DNA of 64,000 bases, from positions 25,646-89,645 of the forward strand of contig JAGHTU010000034.1 in NCBI GenBank assembly GCA_018065185.1, given 5' to 3'. The position numbers and the translations under genes were made by a program. This document shows positions 43,267 to 51,995 of this stretch, piece by piece. The notes under the pieces were generated by a model. It saw only the letters and a list, made by a program, of their open reading frames with translations. It was not told where the DNA came from and searched no databases. Position 1 is the stretch's first letter. Each line of letters starts with the position of its first letter. This DNA is from Candidatus Equicola faecalis (GTDB taxonomy: Bacteria > Bacteroidota > Bacteroidia > Bacteroidales > Bacteroidaceae).

Positions 43267-44841
43267 TTATTCCACGTAAGTGATTCTGCCTTCAACTTTT
43301 CCCGCTGATTCGGGGATGTGACCGGCAAGAGTTTCGGTGACATACTGTAGCAATAACTGGTCGTCGGTCAGATAAGACTTTAAAGCTAGACGCTCTGCGT
43401 TTTCGAATATGATTCCGTTGCCTCCTTCGAGCAGCACATACGACGAACCGCCTATTGTGTATTTCTCGTTGTCAGCTATGTCAACAAAAGTTCCGTTGCC
43501 GGCAACATCCACCTTCACGCTCCTCACACGGTTTCCCTCGGCGGCAGTCTTGTCTATAAGCACCTTCATGCCGGAGATTTGATAAAACCCTCCGAAATCG
43601 TCAATATGGGCATACGACATTTCCAATGCGTTCTTCAATGATCGTCCGCTGACTTTAATCATACACACCTCGTTTTGGAAAGGAAAGACAGCCAACAAGG
43701 AGGCGTAAGTGATATCGCCGGCTTTAATTTCAGTCCTCATACCACCTGCATTTACAATACCAATCTGCGCACCGGTCACTGCCCGGAAAGCGTCAGCACA
43801 GAAATTCCCGATTGGACATTCTTCAAGACGTGCAATGTACTTGCCATTGGCGTCATTTTCAGTAAGATAGGCATCCGAATGACCTATCACCTCCTTGGTA
43901 CGCCTTTCTATATCCTGATTGTATCTATCTACCACATTGCCCACAGTCTCGCTTCTTTTGCTCACTGACTCAGTTGCAATCAACGAGCTTTTCACTTTGC
44001 CATCCTTTGTTATCGATACACGGCCTATGTTCTCCATCTGAGTACCCGTCGAGGTCCAGAGTACGTCACTGCCATCTTTGTCCTTAATGTATGAACCCGG
44101 TTCGGTGGTGTGTTTATGTGCATCGAGCACTACGTCTATGCCGCTTGTCTTGCTGATGACCTCCGGCAACAAGTCGTCTCCGATGTGCGACAGCAGTACG
44201 ACAGTCCGGGCCCCCTCAGCCCTGGCTGCGTCCACAGCGTTCTGTAGCATCCCGGCAACGTTCCCGCCACCAAAATCATATATGTAATTCCCGTCTTCGT
44301 CAATCAGAGTCGATGTGGATACCACTGTCTCCATGTATGGATATGTGACGCCGACATAGCCTACTTTTATTCCGCCATAATCTTTCACTTCATACTCTTT
44401 GAACAGCGGCAGGCCGGTCGCTCTGTCGTTGAAGTTGCAGCAGAGGGGCTGCACCTGAGTCTCATCCAGAAGGTTCAGAAAAGTGGCCATCGAGAAATCA
44501 AAGTCGTGATTCCCGGGCACCAAATAGTCATAGCCGACACTTTTCATTATATCAATGACAGACTGTCCCTGATATAATGCAGTTAGATTTCCCGAAATGC
44601 AGTCGCCACACGACACAGTAACCACATACTTAAACGTATCGGCCACAGCATCTCTGTATCCTGCAAATATTGGATAACCGTCTATTGCGCCATGCACATC
44701 ATTTTCAAACAGGATGACGACCTCATCCATACGTTTGTTTATCGGAGTATCAGTATCATTGTGACAACCTGTAAAAGCAATCACAACCGTCATCAAAATC
44801 ATGGTGGCGACACGTCTTACATTGATAAAATTCTTTCTCAT
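43267..44841 (-). CDS. 5'-nucleotidase/UshA-like metallophosphatase lipoprotein
   Basis: From the ATG at 44841 the protein has about 524 residues; the track start 18 codons upstream adds non-signal sequence. RRVATMILMTVVIAFTGCHND is an SPII signal. The metallophosphatase domain shows ILFENDVHGAIDGYP, SCGDCISGN, YLVPGNHDFDF, LLSHIGDD and VLDAHKHT; the C-domain shows NAGGMRTEIKAGDITYASLLAVFPFQNEV. It probably hydrolyses nucleotides or UDP-sugars outside the inner membrane. Its place between capF and fcl is unusual; it may recycle nucleotide sugars or may be incidental. Confidence 0.85.
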   Translation of the reverse strand: MRKNFINVRRVATMILMTVVIAFTGCHNDTDTPINKRMDEVVILFENDVHGAIDGYPIFAGYRDAVADTFKYVVTVSCGDCISGNLTALYQGQSVIDIMKSVGYDYLVPGNHDFDFSMATFLNLLDETQVQPLCCNFNDRATGLPLFKEYEVKDYGGIKVGYVGVTYPYMETVVSTSTLIDEDGNYIYDFGGGNVAGMLQNAVDAARAEGARTVVLLSHIGDDLLPEVISKTSGIDVVLDAHKHTTEPGSYIKDKDGSDVLWTSTGTQMENIGRVSITKDGKVKSSLIATESVSKRSETVGNVVDRYNQDIERRTKEVIGHSDAYLTENDANGKYIARLEECPIGNFCADAFRAVTGAQIGIVNAGGMRTEIKAGDITYASLLAVFPFQNEVCMIKVSGRSLKNALEMSYAHIDDFGGFYQISGMKVLIDKTAAEGNRVRSVKVDVAGNGTFVDIADNEKYTIGGSSYVLLEGGNGIIFENAERLALKSYLTDDQLLLQYVTETLAGHIPESAGKVEGRITYVE

Positions 44842-44898
44842 ATTATTGACTCCTGTGATGCTTTGGCTGATTAAATTACCCTGCGTTTTGCGCAACTT

Positions 44899-45840
44899 TT
44901 ATCTTTCCGCGCGCATAGGGTTGTTGAGGAAATCTTCGTACGCAAGTCTGATTCCATCCTCAAGTTCCGTCTTATATCTCCACCCCAGTTTCGTCGCCTT
45001 GCTCACATCCAGCAGCTTGCGCGGAGTTCCGTTCGGCCTCGAAGTGTCCCACTTGATCTCTCCTTCATAACCGACGATGCGCGCCACGAGCTCGGTAAGC
45101 GCCTTGATGGTCAACTCCTTGCCGGTACCGGCGTTGACGGTTTCGTTGCCGCTGTAGTTATTCATCAGGAACACGCAAAGGTTCGCCAGATCATCCACAT
45201 AGAGGAACTCTCGCAGCGGTGAGCCGTCGCCCCAGCAGGTAACCTCTTTCAAACCGTCAACCTTAGCTTCGTGGAACCTGCGGATGAGGGCCGGCAGCAC
45301 GTGGGAGTGCTCGGGATGGTAGTTATCGTTGGGGCCATATAAGTTGGTGGGCATCACGGAGATATAGTCCGTACCGTACTGACGGTTCAGAAACTCGCAA
45401 TACTTGAGGCCAGAGATTTTCGCCAGCGCATACGCCTCGTTGGTCTTCTCCAACTCGGAGGTGAGAAGGCAGCTCTCCGGCATTGGCTGGGGAGCCATTC
45501 GGGGGTAGATGCAGGAGGAGCCGAGGAATTCGAGTTTGCGGCAACCGTTTTTCCACGCTGAATGTATCACATTCATCTCTAAAATCATATTGTCGTACAT
45601 AAAGTCGGCAAGGGCTGATTGGTTGGCAATGATGCCTCCCACCTTGGCAGCGGCAAGGAAAACGTATTCGGGTTTCTCTGCCTCGAAGAAGGCTTCGACC
45701 TGCTCCTGACGGGTGAGGTCAAGCTCCTTGTGGGTGCGGGTGATTATGTTGGTGTAGCCCTGACGCTGGAGTTCGCGGACGATGGCGCTTCCCACCATTC
45801 CACGGTGGCCGGCGACGTAGATCTTTGAATCTTTATTCAT
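44899..45840 (-). CDS. fcl: GDP-L-fucose synthase
   Basis: The 313-residue SDR has KIYVAGHRGMVGSAIVRELQ, FLAAAKVGGIIANQ, GSSCIYPRMAPQPMPES and YALAKISGLKYCEFLNRQYGTDYISVMPTNLYGPND, all diagnostic for Fcl/WcaG, with the SYK catalytic residues. It converts GDP-4-keto-6-deoxymannose to GDP-L-fucose, following the gmd product. It is separated from gmd by the phosphoribosyltransferase-like gene. Length is standard. Confidence 0.92.
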   Translation of the reverse strand: MNKDSKIYVAGHRGMVGSAIVRELQRQGYTNIITRTHKELDLTRQEQVEAFFEAEKPEYVFLAAAKVGGIIANQSALADFMYDNMILEMNVIHSAWKNGCRKLEFLGSSCIYPRMAPQPMPESCLLTSELEKTNEAYALAKISGLKYCEFLNRQYGTDYISVMPTNLYGPNDNYHPEHSHVLPALIRRFHEAKVDGLKEVTCWGDGSPLREFLYVDDLANLCVFLMNNYSGNETVNAGTGKELTIKALTELVARIVGYEGEIKWDTSRPNGTPRKLLDVSKATKLGWRYKTELEDGIRLAYEDFLNNPMRAER

Positions 45841-45861
45841 ATTTTCTTTTTGAGTTTGGGG

Positions 45862-46665
45862 TTATCCCATTTCCGCCATCAGGTTCTTGCGGCCAAGGAG
45901 GCTGAAGATGGTGATGGAGTTGTCTTCGTTGAGTATTCTGAGCGTCCTGAGGATTTCGTCCAGGGTGGATCCGCTGGTGGTGATGTCGTCTATGACGAGA
46001 ATGTTCTGGTTCTTGATGGTTGTGCAAAGTTCACGGTCGGTCTCTGTAGCGAACTGCAGGAACTGGAGCATATAGGGACGGAGTTTGCTCTTCTTCACAT
46101 CTTTAGCAATGGTGAAGTAGTCTTTGCTGTGGATGAGGTCCATCATCTTGCCGATGGAGGCGAGGGCTTCATCTTTTTGTGCCTGGGTGTATCTGGGGAG
46201 ACCGTTTTCGAGAACGTCATCGAGGTACTGCCTTGTGTATGCATCCGTGTCGAATGCGATGCTTGACGGGAGTGCCTTGACAAGCTGCATCTGCCTGAGA
46301 GTGGGCTGGGCGAACCGGTAGATGTATCTGAGCATGTACTGATTGACCTGACTGGAGGACTCGGGGTAGATGACGAGGTCGTAGTCATAGAGGTTGATCT
46401 TGGCGTTCAGGTCGTTGATGGCCTTCTGGATGAAATGCGAGAGGTTCTCGTCCTTCTGGATGGAAGTGGAAAACTTGACGTATTGGATGAACTTCGTCCT
46501 TGTTTCGCTGTCTATTTCGGGCTCGAATTCATAGCCGTAGTAGAAGCATTTGCCGAATGCCTCCACCTGATAGCCGCTGCCTGTGATGGTTATCAGGTCG
46601 CTCTTTCCGTCGTGCTCGAAGTCAAACTGGAACTTCTGCTGCTCTATGTCAAAGGTTATACCCAT
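45862..46665 (-). CDS. Phosphoribosyltransferase-like protein
   Basis: The 267-residue protein has a C-terminal PRPP-type motif, NILVIDDITTSGSTLDEILRTL, as in PRTase and ComF-like proteins. The N-terminal two thirds (DLVIYPESSSQVNQYMLRYIYRF) are not recognised. It lies between gmd and fcl with its own promoter-like element, so it may be an inserted accessory gene. A role in fucose synthesis is not expected. It could act in nucleobase salvage or as a regulatory PRTase. Confidence 0.65.
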   Translation of the reverse strand: MGITFDIEQQKFQFDFEHDGKSDLITITGSGYQVEAFGKCFYYGYEFEPEIDSETRTKFIQYVKFSTSIQKDENLSHFIQKAINDLNAKINLYDYDLVIYPESSSQVNQYMLRYIYRFAQPTLRQMQLVKALPSSIAFDTDAYTRQYLDDVLENGLPRYTQAQKDEALASIGKMMDLIHSKDYFTIAKDVKKSKLRPYMLQFLQFATETDRELCTTIKNQNILVIDDITTSGSTLDEILRTLRILNEDNSITIFSLLGRKNLMAEMG

Positions 46666-46683
46666 AATTTTTGTTTTTAACTT

Positions 46684-46692
46684 ATAAAGTTA
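46684..46692 (-). promoter_or_regulatory. Promoter-like TAACTTTAT upstream of PRTase-like gene
   Basis: Minus strand GTGCAAAACCGCTAACTTTATAAG lies 19 bp before the ATG at 46665 and shares the GCAA..CCgCTAnCTTTA arrangement with the island promoters. Confidence 0.45.
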
Positions 46693-46708
46693 GCGGTTTT
46701 GTGCAAGA

Positions 46709-47818
46709 TTACATCTGCGATTTGAGGTAGAGTTTGTGGACGAATTTCATGTCGTGGTCTATCATTATCTTGACGAGCTGCTCGAAGCTGGTCTTGCGGG
46801 GATTCCAGCCGAGGAGGGTCTTGGCTTTGGTGGGGTCGCCGAGGAGCTGTTCGACTTCTGCGGGACGGAAGTATTTGGGATCGACTTCGACGAGGGTCTT
46901 GCCGACAAGTGCGACCAGTTCTACGGGTGCGCCATCGGCTACAGATACGCAGATGCCTTTTTCGTCAATGCCTTCGCCCTCCCATTTGAGTTCGATGCCT
47001 ACGTTCCTGAAGGCGAGGGTGGCAAATTCGCGCACTGTGTGGTATTCGCCGGTTGCGATGACGAAGTCTTCGGGCTTTTCCTGCTGGAGGATGAGCCACA
47101 TGCATTCGACATAGTCTTTGGCATAGCCCCAGTCACGCAGGGAGTTGAGGTTGCCAAGGTAGAGTTTGTCCTGATAGCCCTGGGCTATACGGGCAGCGGC
47201 AAGGGTGATTTTGCGGGTGACGAAGGTCTCTCCCCTGCGTTCGGACTCGTGGTTGAAGAGGATGCCGTTGACTGCGAACATCCCGTAGGATTCACGGTAG
47301 TTTTTGGTTATCCAGAAGCCGTATTGCTTCGCAACTCCGTATGGGCTTCTCGGATAGAAAGGTGTTGTCTCTTTCTGCGGCACTTCCTGCACGAGGCCGA
47401 AGAGTTCGGAGGTGGATGCCTGATATATCCTGCATTTCTTCTCGAGACCGAGGATACGCACTGCTTCGAGAAGTCTCAGCACGCCTGTCGCATCGGCTTC
47501 GGCCGTGTATTCCGGGCAGTCGAAGGATACCTTCACGTGGCTCTGTGCGGCAAGGTTGTATATCTCATCTGGCTGAACCGTCTGGATGATGCGCACGAGG
47601 GAACTGCTGTCGGTCATATCTCCGTAGTGGAGATTAACCAAACGCTCCTGCTTCATGTCGCGTACCCATTCGTCCAGATAGAGGTGCTCGATGCGGCCCG
47701 TATTGAACGAACTGCTGCGGCGGATGATGCCGTGAACTTCATATCCCTTCTCCAAAAGAAACTCTGCCAGGAAGCTTCCGTCCTGACCTGTAATACCTGT
47801 GATAAGTGCTGTTTTCAT
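46709..47818 (-). CDS. gmd: GDP-mannose 4,6-dehydratase
   Basis: The 369-residue SDR has [99 protein letters not shown] (YxxxK) and [17 protein letters not shown]. These identify Gmd with confidence. It makes GDP-4-keto-6-deoxymannose, the precursor for GDP-L-fucose. It is the first gene of the minus-strand capsule block seen here, downstream of a 500-bp region with a TACCTTTG element. Confidence 0.94.
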   Translation of the reverse strand: MKTALITGITGQDGSFLAEFLLEKGYEVHGIIRRSSSFNTGRIEHLYLDEWVRDMKQERLVNLHYGDMTDSSSLVRIIQTVQPDEIYNLAAQSHVKVSFDCPEYTAEADATGVLRLLEAVRILGLEKKCRIYQASTSELFGLVQEVPQKETTPFYPRSPYGVAKQYGFWITKNYRESYGMFAVNGILFNHESERRGETFVTRKITLAAARIAQGYQDKLYLGNLNSLRDWGYAKDYVECMWLILQQEKPEDFVIATGEYHTVREFATLAFRNVGIELKWEGEGIDEKGICVSVADGAPVELVALVGKTLVEVDPKYFRPAEVEQLLGDPTKAKTLLGWNPRKTSFEQLVKIMIDHDMKFVHKLYLKSQM

Positions 47819-47839
47819 ATATTTTTATTTCGTTAAATC

Positions 47840-48018
47840 TCATTTCACTTTCAACTCTACGCTTCGTGTAGTGCTCTCAAAAGCCACCTGTTCTATCTGC
47901 GCTATTCGAAAGGTAATCTTAGGGGTGTCAAAAACTACCGAATCCGTATCGTCAACCATCCTCTCGCAAGAGGCGAACAAGAGTATGGAAAGTATCAAAA
48001 AGAAAGAATTTTTCATAA
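47840..48018 (-). pseudogene. Fimbrillin-like lipoprotein N-terminal remnant, frameshifted
   Basis: An ATG at 48016-48018 opens MKNSFFF and meets a stop after a run of seven T on the coding strand. One more T would give a continuous frame reading an SPII signal (ILSILLFASCERM), then DDTDSVVFDTPKITFRIAQIEQVAFESTTRS, which resembles the start of fimbrillin-type domains. The frame then ends at 47840 without the rest of the domain. So it is both frameshifted and truncated. Confidence 0.5.
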
Positions 48019-48029
48019 CCCAATAAAGT

Positions 48030-48640
48030 TAAATAAAGTTTCAAAAAATACCGTTTTATTCCTACTTCGAAAAATTTCACACTATTTTCTACTACAAATG
48101 TATTTTTGAGAAATAAGTATATGTTTAAACCTTGCAGTAATGTTTGGTGTATAGCACAAACCTTCTCACCTCCAGCACTTAAACGCCAAAGGTTCAATAA
48201 TTTAACAAGCAACCGACGAATAACTTGCAATATTCGCCTTTACAAACAGATTTACGCCTTAAGCAGAGTTACCACCTTAACAGCCTTCATCCATTTGTCT
48301 ATATATTTCCGTACTGTCAGCCATATTTTTATGTCCAAACGGCTATTCAGCGTGCAAAGGTACACTTTTTATTCAAAAAACATCTCATTTGAGACGAGTT
48401 TTATATAATATATAAAATTTGACAAAATTGGCAGGTTGGAACACACCTCAAAAAAATGGACAAACATATTGCTATTTTGCTATAAACAATAGACTGACAC
48501 TTAGCATTTCTGTACTCGGCAACGAGAGAAATATCCCGAGTCTATTTTTACGATAAAACCGAGTAATTTATCTTCAAAAAATACAATAATGCGCTCATCA
48601 AATACACATTATTGTATTACCTTGCAAAGATATCTAAACT
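48030..48640. other. Gene-poor intergenic region
   Basis: No convincing gene is seen. It is AT-rich, contains TACCTTTG on the minus strand at 48355-48362 and TATCTTTG at 48619-48626, both heading toward gmd. A minus-strand stretch around 48250-48340 reads FGHKNMADSTEIYRQMDE, faintly like a tyrosine recombinase end, but it is too short to support. Confidence 0.6.
48355..48362 (-). promoter_or_regulatory. TACCTTTG -7 element, possible capsule promoter
   Basis: Minus strand GTACCTTTGCACG matches the Bacteroidetes -7 element and points to gmd, 537 bp downstream. No clear -33 TTTG is found at 19-21 bp, so this is a weak call. Confidence 0.4.
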
Positions 48641-48641
48641 A

Positions 48642-49082
48642 TCATTCCACCTCTTCTTTCGCATGACCACCGACGAGGACGAAATGAACACGGATACGCT
48701 TTCCCCAGCGCCCCTCAAGGGTTGCATCAAAAGAATTACTGCGTGACGTAATATCATAAAAATCGGCATAAGTTCCATCAGCATAATCCAAATAGAGATT
48801 ACCATTACGAACTTCCCAATCAAACGGACAACTATCATACAATTCTACAGGACGGTCGAAGAAACGCTCCTCACGGCCAGCACCATATCTTGTCGATCGG
48901 CCGGAATAAAAAGTAAACTCACTAAACAGAGGTTCGCCACAATAGTTCTCACCTAGGTCAACTTCCCATGTTTTACCGATGATACCGGAGATATCAAAAC
49001 CTATATCATTATCATCCTTATAACATGAACTAAGGAGCAGCAACGTCAAACAGAGGGCGATGATTGTAGAAAACTTTTTCAT
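48642..49082 (-). CDS. Small lipoprotein of unknown function
   Basis: From the ATG at 49082 the protein has 146 residues; the track start 14 codons earlier is not signal-like. MKKFSTIIALCLTLLLLSSCYKDDND is an SPII signal with the lipobox LSSC. GKTWEVDLGENYCGEPLFSEFTFY and CPFDWEVRNGNLYLDYADGTYADFYDI suggest a beta-rich lipocalin-like domain of the kind often seen in Bacteroidales stress lipoproteins. Its function is not recognised. It is isolated and has no close operon partner. Confidence 0.7.
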   Translation of the reverse strand: MKKFSTIIALCLTLLLLSSCYKDDNDIGFDISGIIGKTWEVDLGENYCGEPLFSEFTFYSGRSTRYGAGREERFFDRPVELYDSCPFDWEVRNGNLYLDYADGTYADFYDITSRSNSFDATLEGRWGKRIRVHFVLVGGHAKEEVE

Positions 49083-49380
49083 AACGGTATCGTATATAAT
49101 TATTATTTGAATTATTATTGTCATGCAAAAGTACGGAATTTCTAATGAAATTGAAATATGAAATCCCTAAAACACAAGGGGATTTCCCTATCAGCCTTTG
49201 CCATTTGAGTAGTTAGCGGTACACCTTATTCAGCATAAGTTCGACGAAAACATATTTATAAGAAAGTAATCAGGAGTCATCAACAAGTCCAAATGTGACA
49301 CTTTTTAATCCTTTCAGAGCCACCTTTTACCACATAACGCCTCAAGGCCTTGCACTTGATGCCTCAAGGTCAAACCAACA

Positions 49381-49480
49381 GAGCCTCCAACTTGTCACGA
49401 TGATTTACCCAAATGATCGCGATGATTTCATCAAATGATCGTGATGATTTTATCAAATGATCGTGATCATTTGGAGGCTC
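49381..49480. repeat. 22-bp tandem array bounded by 10-bp inverted repeat
   Basis: Three units of 22 bp (atgatttcatcaaatgatcgtg type) run from 49400 to 49465. The array is bounded by gagcctccaa at 49381-49390 and its perfect inverse ttggaggctc at 49471-49480. The rest of 49083-49874 has no gene I can support. Confidence 0.75.
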
Positions 49481-49664
49481 CGAGCGGAAGAGAAAGAGGC
49501 TAAGATTAGAAGACATAGATTTACTGATAGTTACAAAACAGATTTCCATCAAGTTCACATTATATATTATCGCGCGCGAAGGAAAGCAAAGAAAGTCATA
49601 TTTTAATGGAAACTATTGGTTAAGATTTGACGCTCCGAAATAATCAAACGTACGCGTAGGGTTA

Positions 49665-49840
49665 GGCAAACCATCGCGTAAAATCGGTCTAACCATCAAG
49701 ACAAAAACTCGACAACTCGATTCATCCAATTCGACAACTCGATTCGCCCAGGTTGATAGGTCGATTCACTCAGGTTGATGGGTCGATTTGACCAAATCGT
49801 CAGTTTGATTTGACAAGGTCGATAGGTTGCTATAAATTTG
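49665..49840. repeat. 22-bp degenerate tandem array upstream of rnpB
   Basis: Units begin at 49709, 49731, 49753, 49775, 49797 and 49819, each 22 bp and of the form tcgacaactcgattcatccaat, becoming more diverged toward rnpB. The spacing of ccatc at 49671 and 49693 suggests one or two older units to the left. The last unit includes the -33 TTTG of the rnpB promoter. Confidence 0.75.
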
Positions 49841-49868
49841 GCTTTACCAACGGTTTGTGTTACCTTCG
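49837..49868 (+). promoter_or_regulatory. rnpB promoter
   Basis: TTTG at 49837-49840 is followed by TACCTTCG at 49861-49868 (20 bp spacing after TTTG, or 19 after TTTGG), close to the Bacteroidetes consensus. The predicted start is about 7 nt further on, at the RNA 5' end. Confidence 0.65.
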
Positions 49869-49874
49869 CAGACG

Positions 49875-50224
49875 AAAAGCCAGTGTTACGGTCTGTCGCT
49901 TGCACATGATTTCATTGCAAGAGGAAAGTCCGGGCAGCACAGGGCACTCCGCTGTCGAAATGACAGCTATTGGTGACAGTAGGCTAAAGTAGAAGAAAAC
50001 AACCGCTCCACATCCCGTGGAGTAAGGGTGAGAAGGTGAGGTAAGAGCTCACCGGCAGGCGGGTGATCGTCTGGCCGTACTTGCCGGAGGCTGCAAGTTC
50101 ATGTAAACTGCCGTTTGAGGGTAGCCCGTCCAAGGCAGAGGGTAGAATGCTTAGATAAATGACAGACACTCCCCCATCCCAACCCTAGGAGTACAGAACC
50201 CGGCTTATAGTGATACTGACTTTT
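49875..50224 (+). ncRNA. rnpB: RNase P RNA (bacterial class A type)
   Basis: The conserved core gaggaaagtccgggc lies at about 49920-49935 and the 3' core agaatgcttagataaatgac and acagaacccggcttatag at about 50146-50210. The ends pair as P1: aaaagccagtgttac at the 5' side with gatactgactttt at the 3' side, which sets the approximate boundaries. It processes the 5' ends of tRNAs. The length of about 350 nt fits bacterial type A RNA. The minus-strand ORFs here are shadows. Confidence 0.93.
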
Positions 50225-50416
50225 CATTTTACACATCAGGAATGGAGAACATTCCTTTATTTTTATCAAAAAATGCTAAAAAAGCCCATGATTTGGATAA
50301 AGAAATAAACTTTGCACTAATTTTGCCATCATTATAAACGTAGGGAAGTGAAGTCCTGATGTTTATTTGAAAGATATAATTATAAATAAAGTATATAGAC
50401 ATAAAAAGAAAGGAAT

Positions 50417-51889
50417 ATGAAAAAGACTTACAAACAACTGGCAACTATTGCCATGCTGGCAATAATGACCATCACTCCTGCCGCATGTACGGCAAATCCT
50501 AAAGAAGCTCCATTGCAGAGCGCAGCACAAACCACGGCCGGTCAGCCTGTAGATCTCACTTACGCAGCAGAACAGGCAGTACAGGCGGTTGTACACATCA
50601 AATTCGTTCAAAACTCTAAGACACAGACCGTAACGGTGGAAGACCCTTTCGGAGATTTCTTTGACCCATTTGGATTTTTCGGACAGGGGCGTGGCAACGG
50701 TGGTCATCGCCAACAGCAGGTGCAGACCCCAAAACGCGAAGGTATCGGTAGCGGTGTCATCATCTCCGCCGATGGTTACATCGTAACAAACAACCACGTG
50801 GTGGAAGGTGCCGACGAACTATTGGTAACACTAAACGATAACCGCGAGTTCTCTGCAAAAATCATAGGTACGGACAAAACTACAGACCTCGCACTCATCA
50901 AGATTAACGGCAAAGAGCTCCCTACCCTGCCTATCGGCGATAGCGAGAAGCTACGCATCGGGGAATGGGTGCTGGCAGTGGGCAACCCAATGGGACTCAC
51001 CTCAACCGTGACAGCAGGTATCGTTAGTGCAAAGGCCAGGAGCATCGGTGCAAACGGTGTTGAGAGCTTCATTCAGACTGATGCTGCCATCAACGCAGGT
51101 AATTCCGGAGGTGCATTGGTAAATGTCAACGGTCAACTCGTAGGCATCAATGCCATGCTCGTTTCACAGACAGGAAGTTACAGCGGATATGGCTTTGCCA
51201 TCCCTACCACACTCATGAACAAGGTGGTGGACGACATCAAACAGTACGGTACAGTACAGCGTCCTATGCTCGGCATTGCCGGTCAGGATGCACATAAATA
51301 CATTGATGCCGAAAAGAGCAAGGGTAATGAAGTTGACCTCGGCACAAACGATGGTATCTATATCGCAGAAATACAGGCCGATGGTTCTGCAGAGGATGCA
51401 GGCTTGAAGAAGGGCGACGTCATCATCAGCATTGACGGAAAGAAGATTACGAAGATGGCAGAACTGCAGGAATACTTGTTCATGAAGAAGCCTGGCGATA
51501 AGGTAGAGGTAACCTATCTGCGCAACAAATCAAAAAAGACCATCACGATGACCCTCAAGAACGAGCAAGGCAATACGAAAGTGGTGAAGGGTGCTGCAGA
51601 CCTCGACATTCTCGGAGCACAATTCCGTCCGATTACAGAACAGATGAAAGAAGACCTCGGAATCAAATACGGGCTGGAGGTAACGAAAGTCAGTGGTGGC
51701 AAGATGAAAGAAGCAGGCGTTCCACGCGGTTTCATCATACAGAAAGCTAATGACACCACAATAAAGACCATTGAGGACATGCAGGATGCTGTAAAGAGTG
51801 CTTCGACAAGCAAGGAACCGGTGCTCTACATAAGCGGATACTTCCCAACAGGAAAGAAAGCATATTTCGCTGTACCGCTCCAAGACTGA
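50417..51889 (+). CDS. htrA: HtrA/DegP-family periplasmic serine protease
   Basis: The 490-residue protein has an N-terminal signal (ATIAMLAIMTITPAACTANP, possibly a lipoprotein). The protease domain carries the triad in IVTNNHVVEGADELLV (His), KTTDLALIKING (Asp) and INAGNSGGALVNVNGQLVGIN (Ser). Two PDZ domains follow: DGIYIAEIQADGSAEDAGLKKGDVIISIDG and a second around LEVTKVSGGKMKEAGVPRGFII. It degrades misfolded envelope proteins. A terminator hairpin follows, so it is probably monocistronic. Confidence 0.93.
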   Translation: MKKTYKQLATIAMLAIMTITPAACTANPKEAPLQSAAQTTAGQPVDLTYAAEQAVQAVVHIKFVQNSKTQTVTVEDPFGDFFDPFGFFGQGRGNGGHRQQQVQTPKREGIGSGVIISADGYIVTNNHVVEGADELLVTLNDNREFSAKIIGTDKTTDLALIKINGKELPTLPIGDSEKLRIGEWVLAVGNPMGLTSTVTAGIVSAKARSIGANGVESFIQTDAAINAGNSGGALVNVNGQLVGINAMLVSQTGSYSGYGFAIPTTLMNKVVDDIKQYGTVQRPMLGIAGQDAHKYIDAEKSKGNEVDLGTNDGIYIAEIQADGSAEDAGLKKGDVIISIDGKKITKMAELQEYLFMKKPGDKVEVTYLRNKSKKTITMTLKNEQGNTKVVKGAADLDILGAQFRPITEQMKEDLGIKYGLEVTKVSGGKMKEAGVPRGFIIQKANDTTIKTIEDMQDAVKSASTSKEPVLYISGYFPTGKKAYFAVPLQD

Positions 51890-51913
51890 TTCCTATATCA
51901 AACAATCACAATA

Positions 51914-51950
51914 AAAAAGGAGCTTCTGAGCATCGGAAGTTCCTTTTTAT
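51914..51950 (+). terminator. Intrinsic terminator after htrA
   Basis: aaaaaaggagcttctgagca continues to cggaagttcctttttat, giving a stem AAGGAgCTTC/GAAGtTCCTT followed by T-rich sequence. Confidence 0.8.
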
Positions 51951-51979
51951 TATCATGTTAGATTAATAGAAAAATTTTG

Positions 51980-51987
51980 TATCTTTG
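51980..51987 (+). promoter_or_regulatory. rpoD -7 element TATCTTTG
   Basis: TATCTTTG ends 8 bases before the rpoD ATG at 51996, so the start of transcription would fall within about 5 nt of the start codon if this is the promoter. No strong -33 match. Confidence 0.5.
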
Positions 51988-51995
51988 CACATTGA

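Noticed and set aside
48230-48345. Tyrosine recombinase remnant
   Set aside because: Only about 18 residues look similar and stops surround them; too little to call.
49381-49840. CRISPR array
   Set aside because: The 22-bp units are directly adjacent with no unique spacers, and no cas genes are present.
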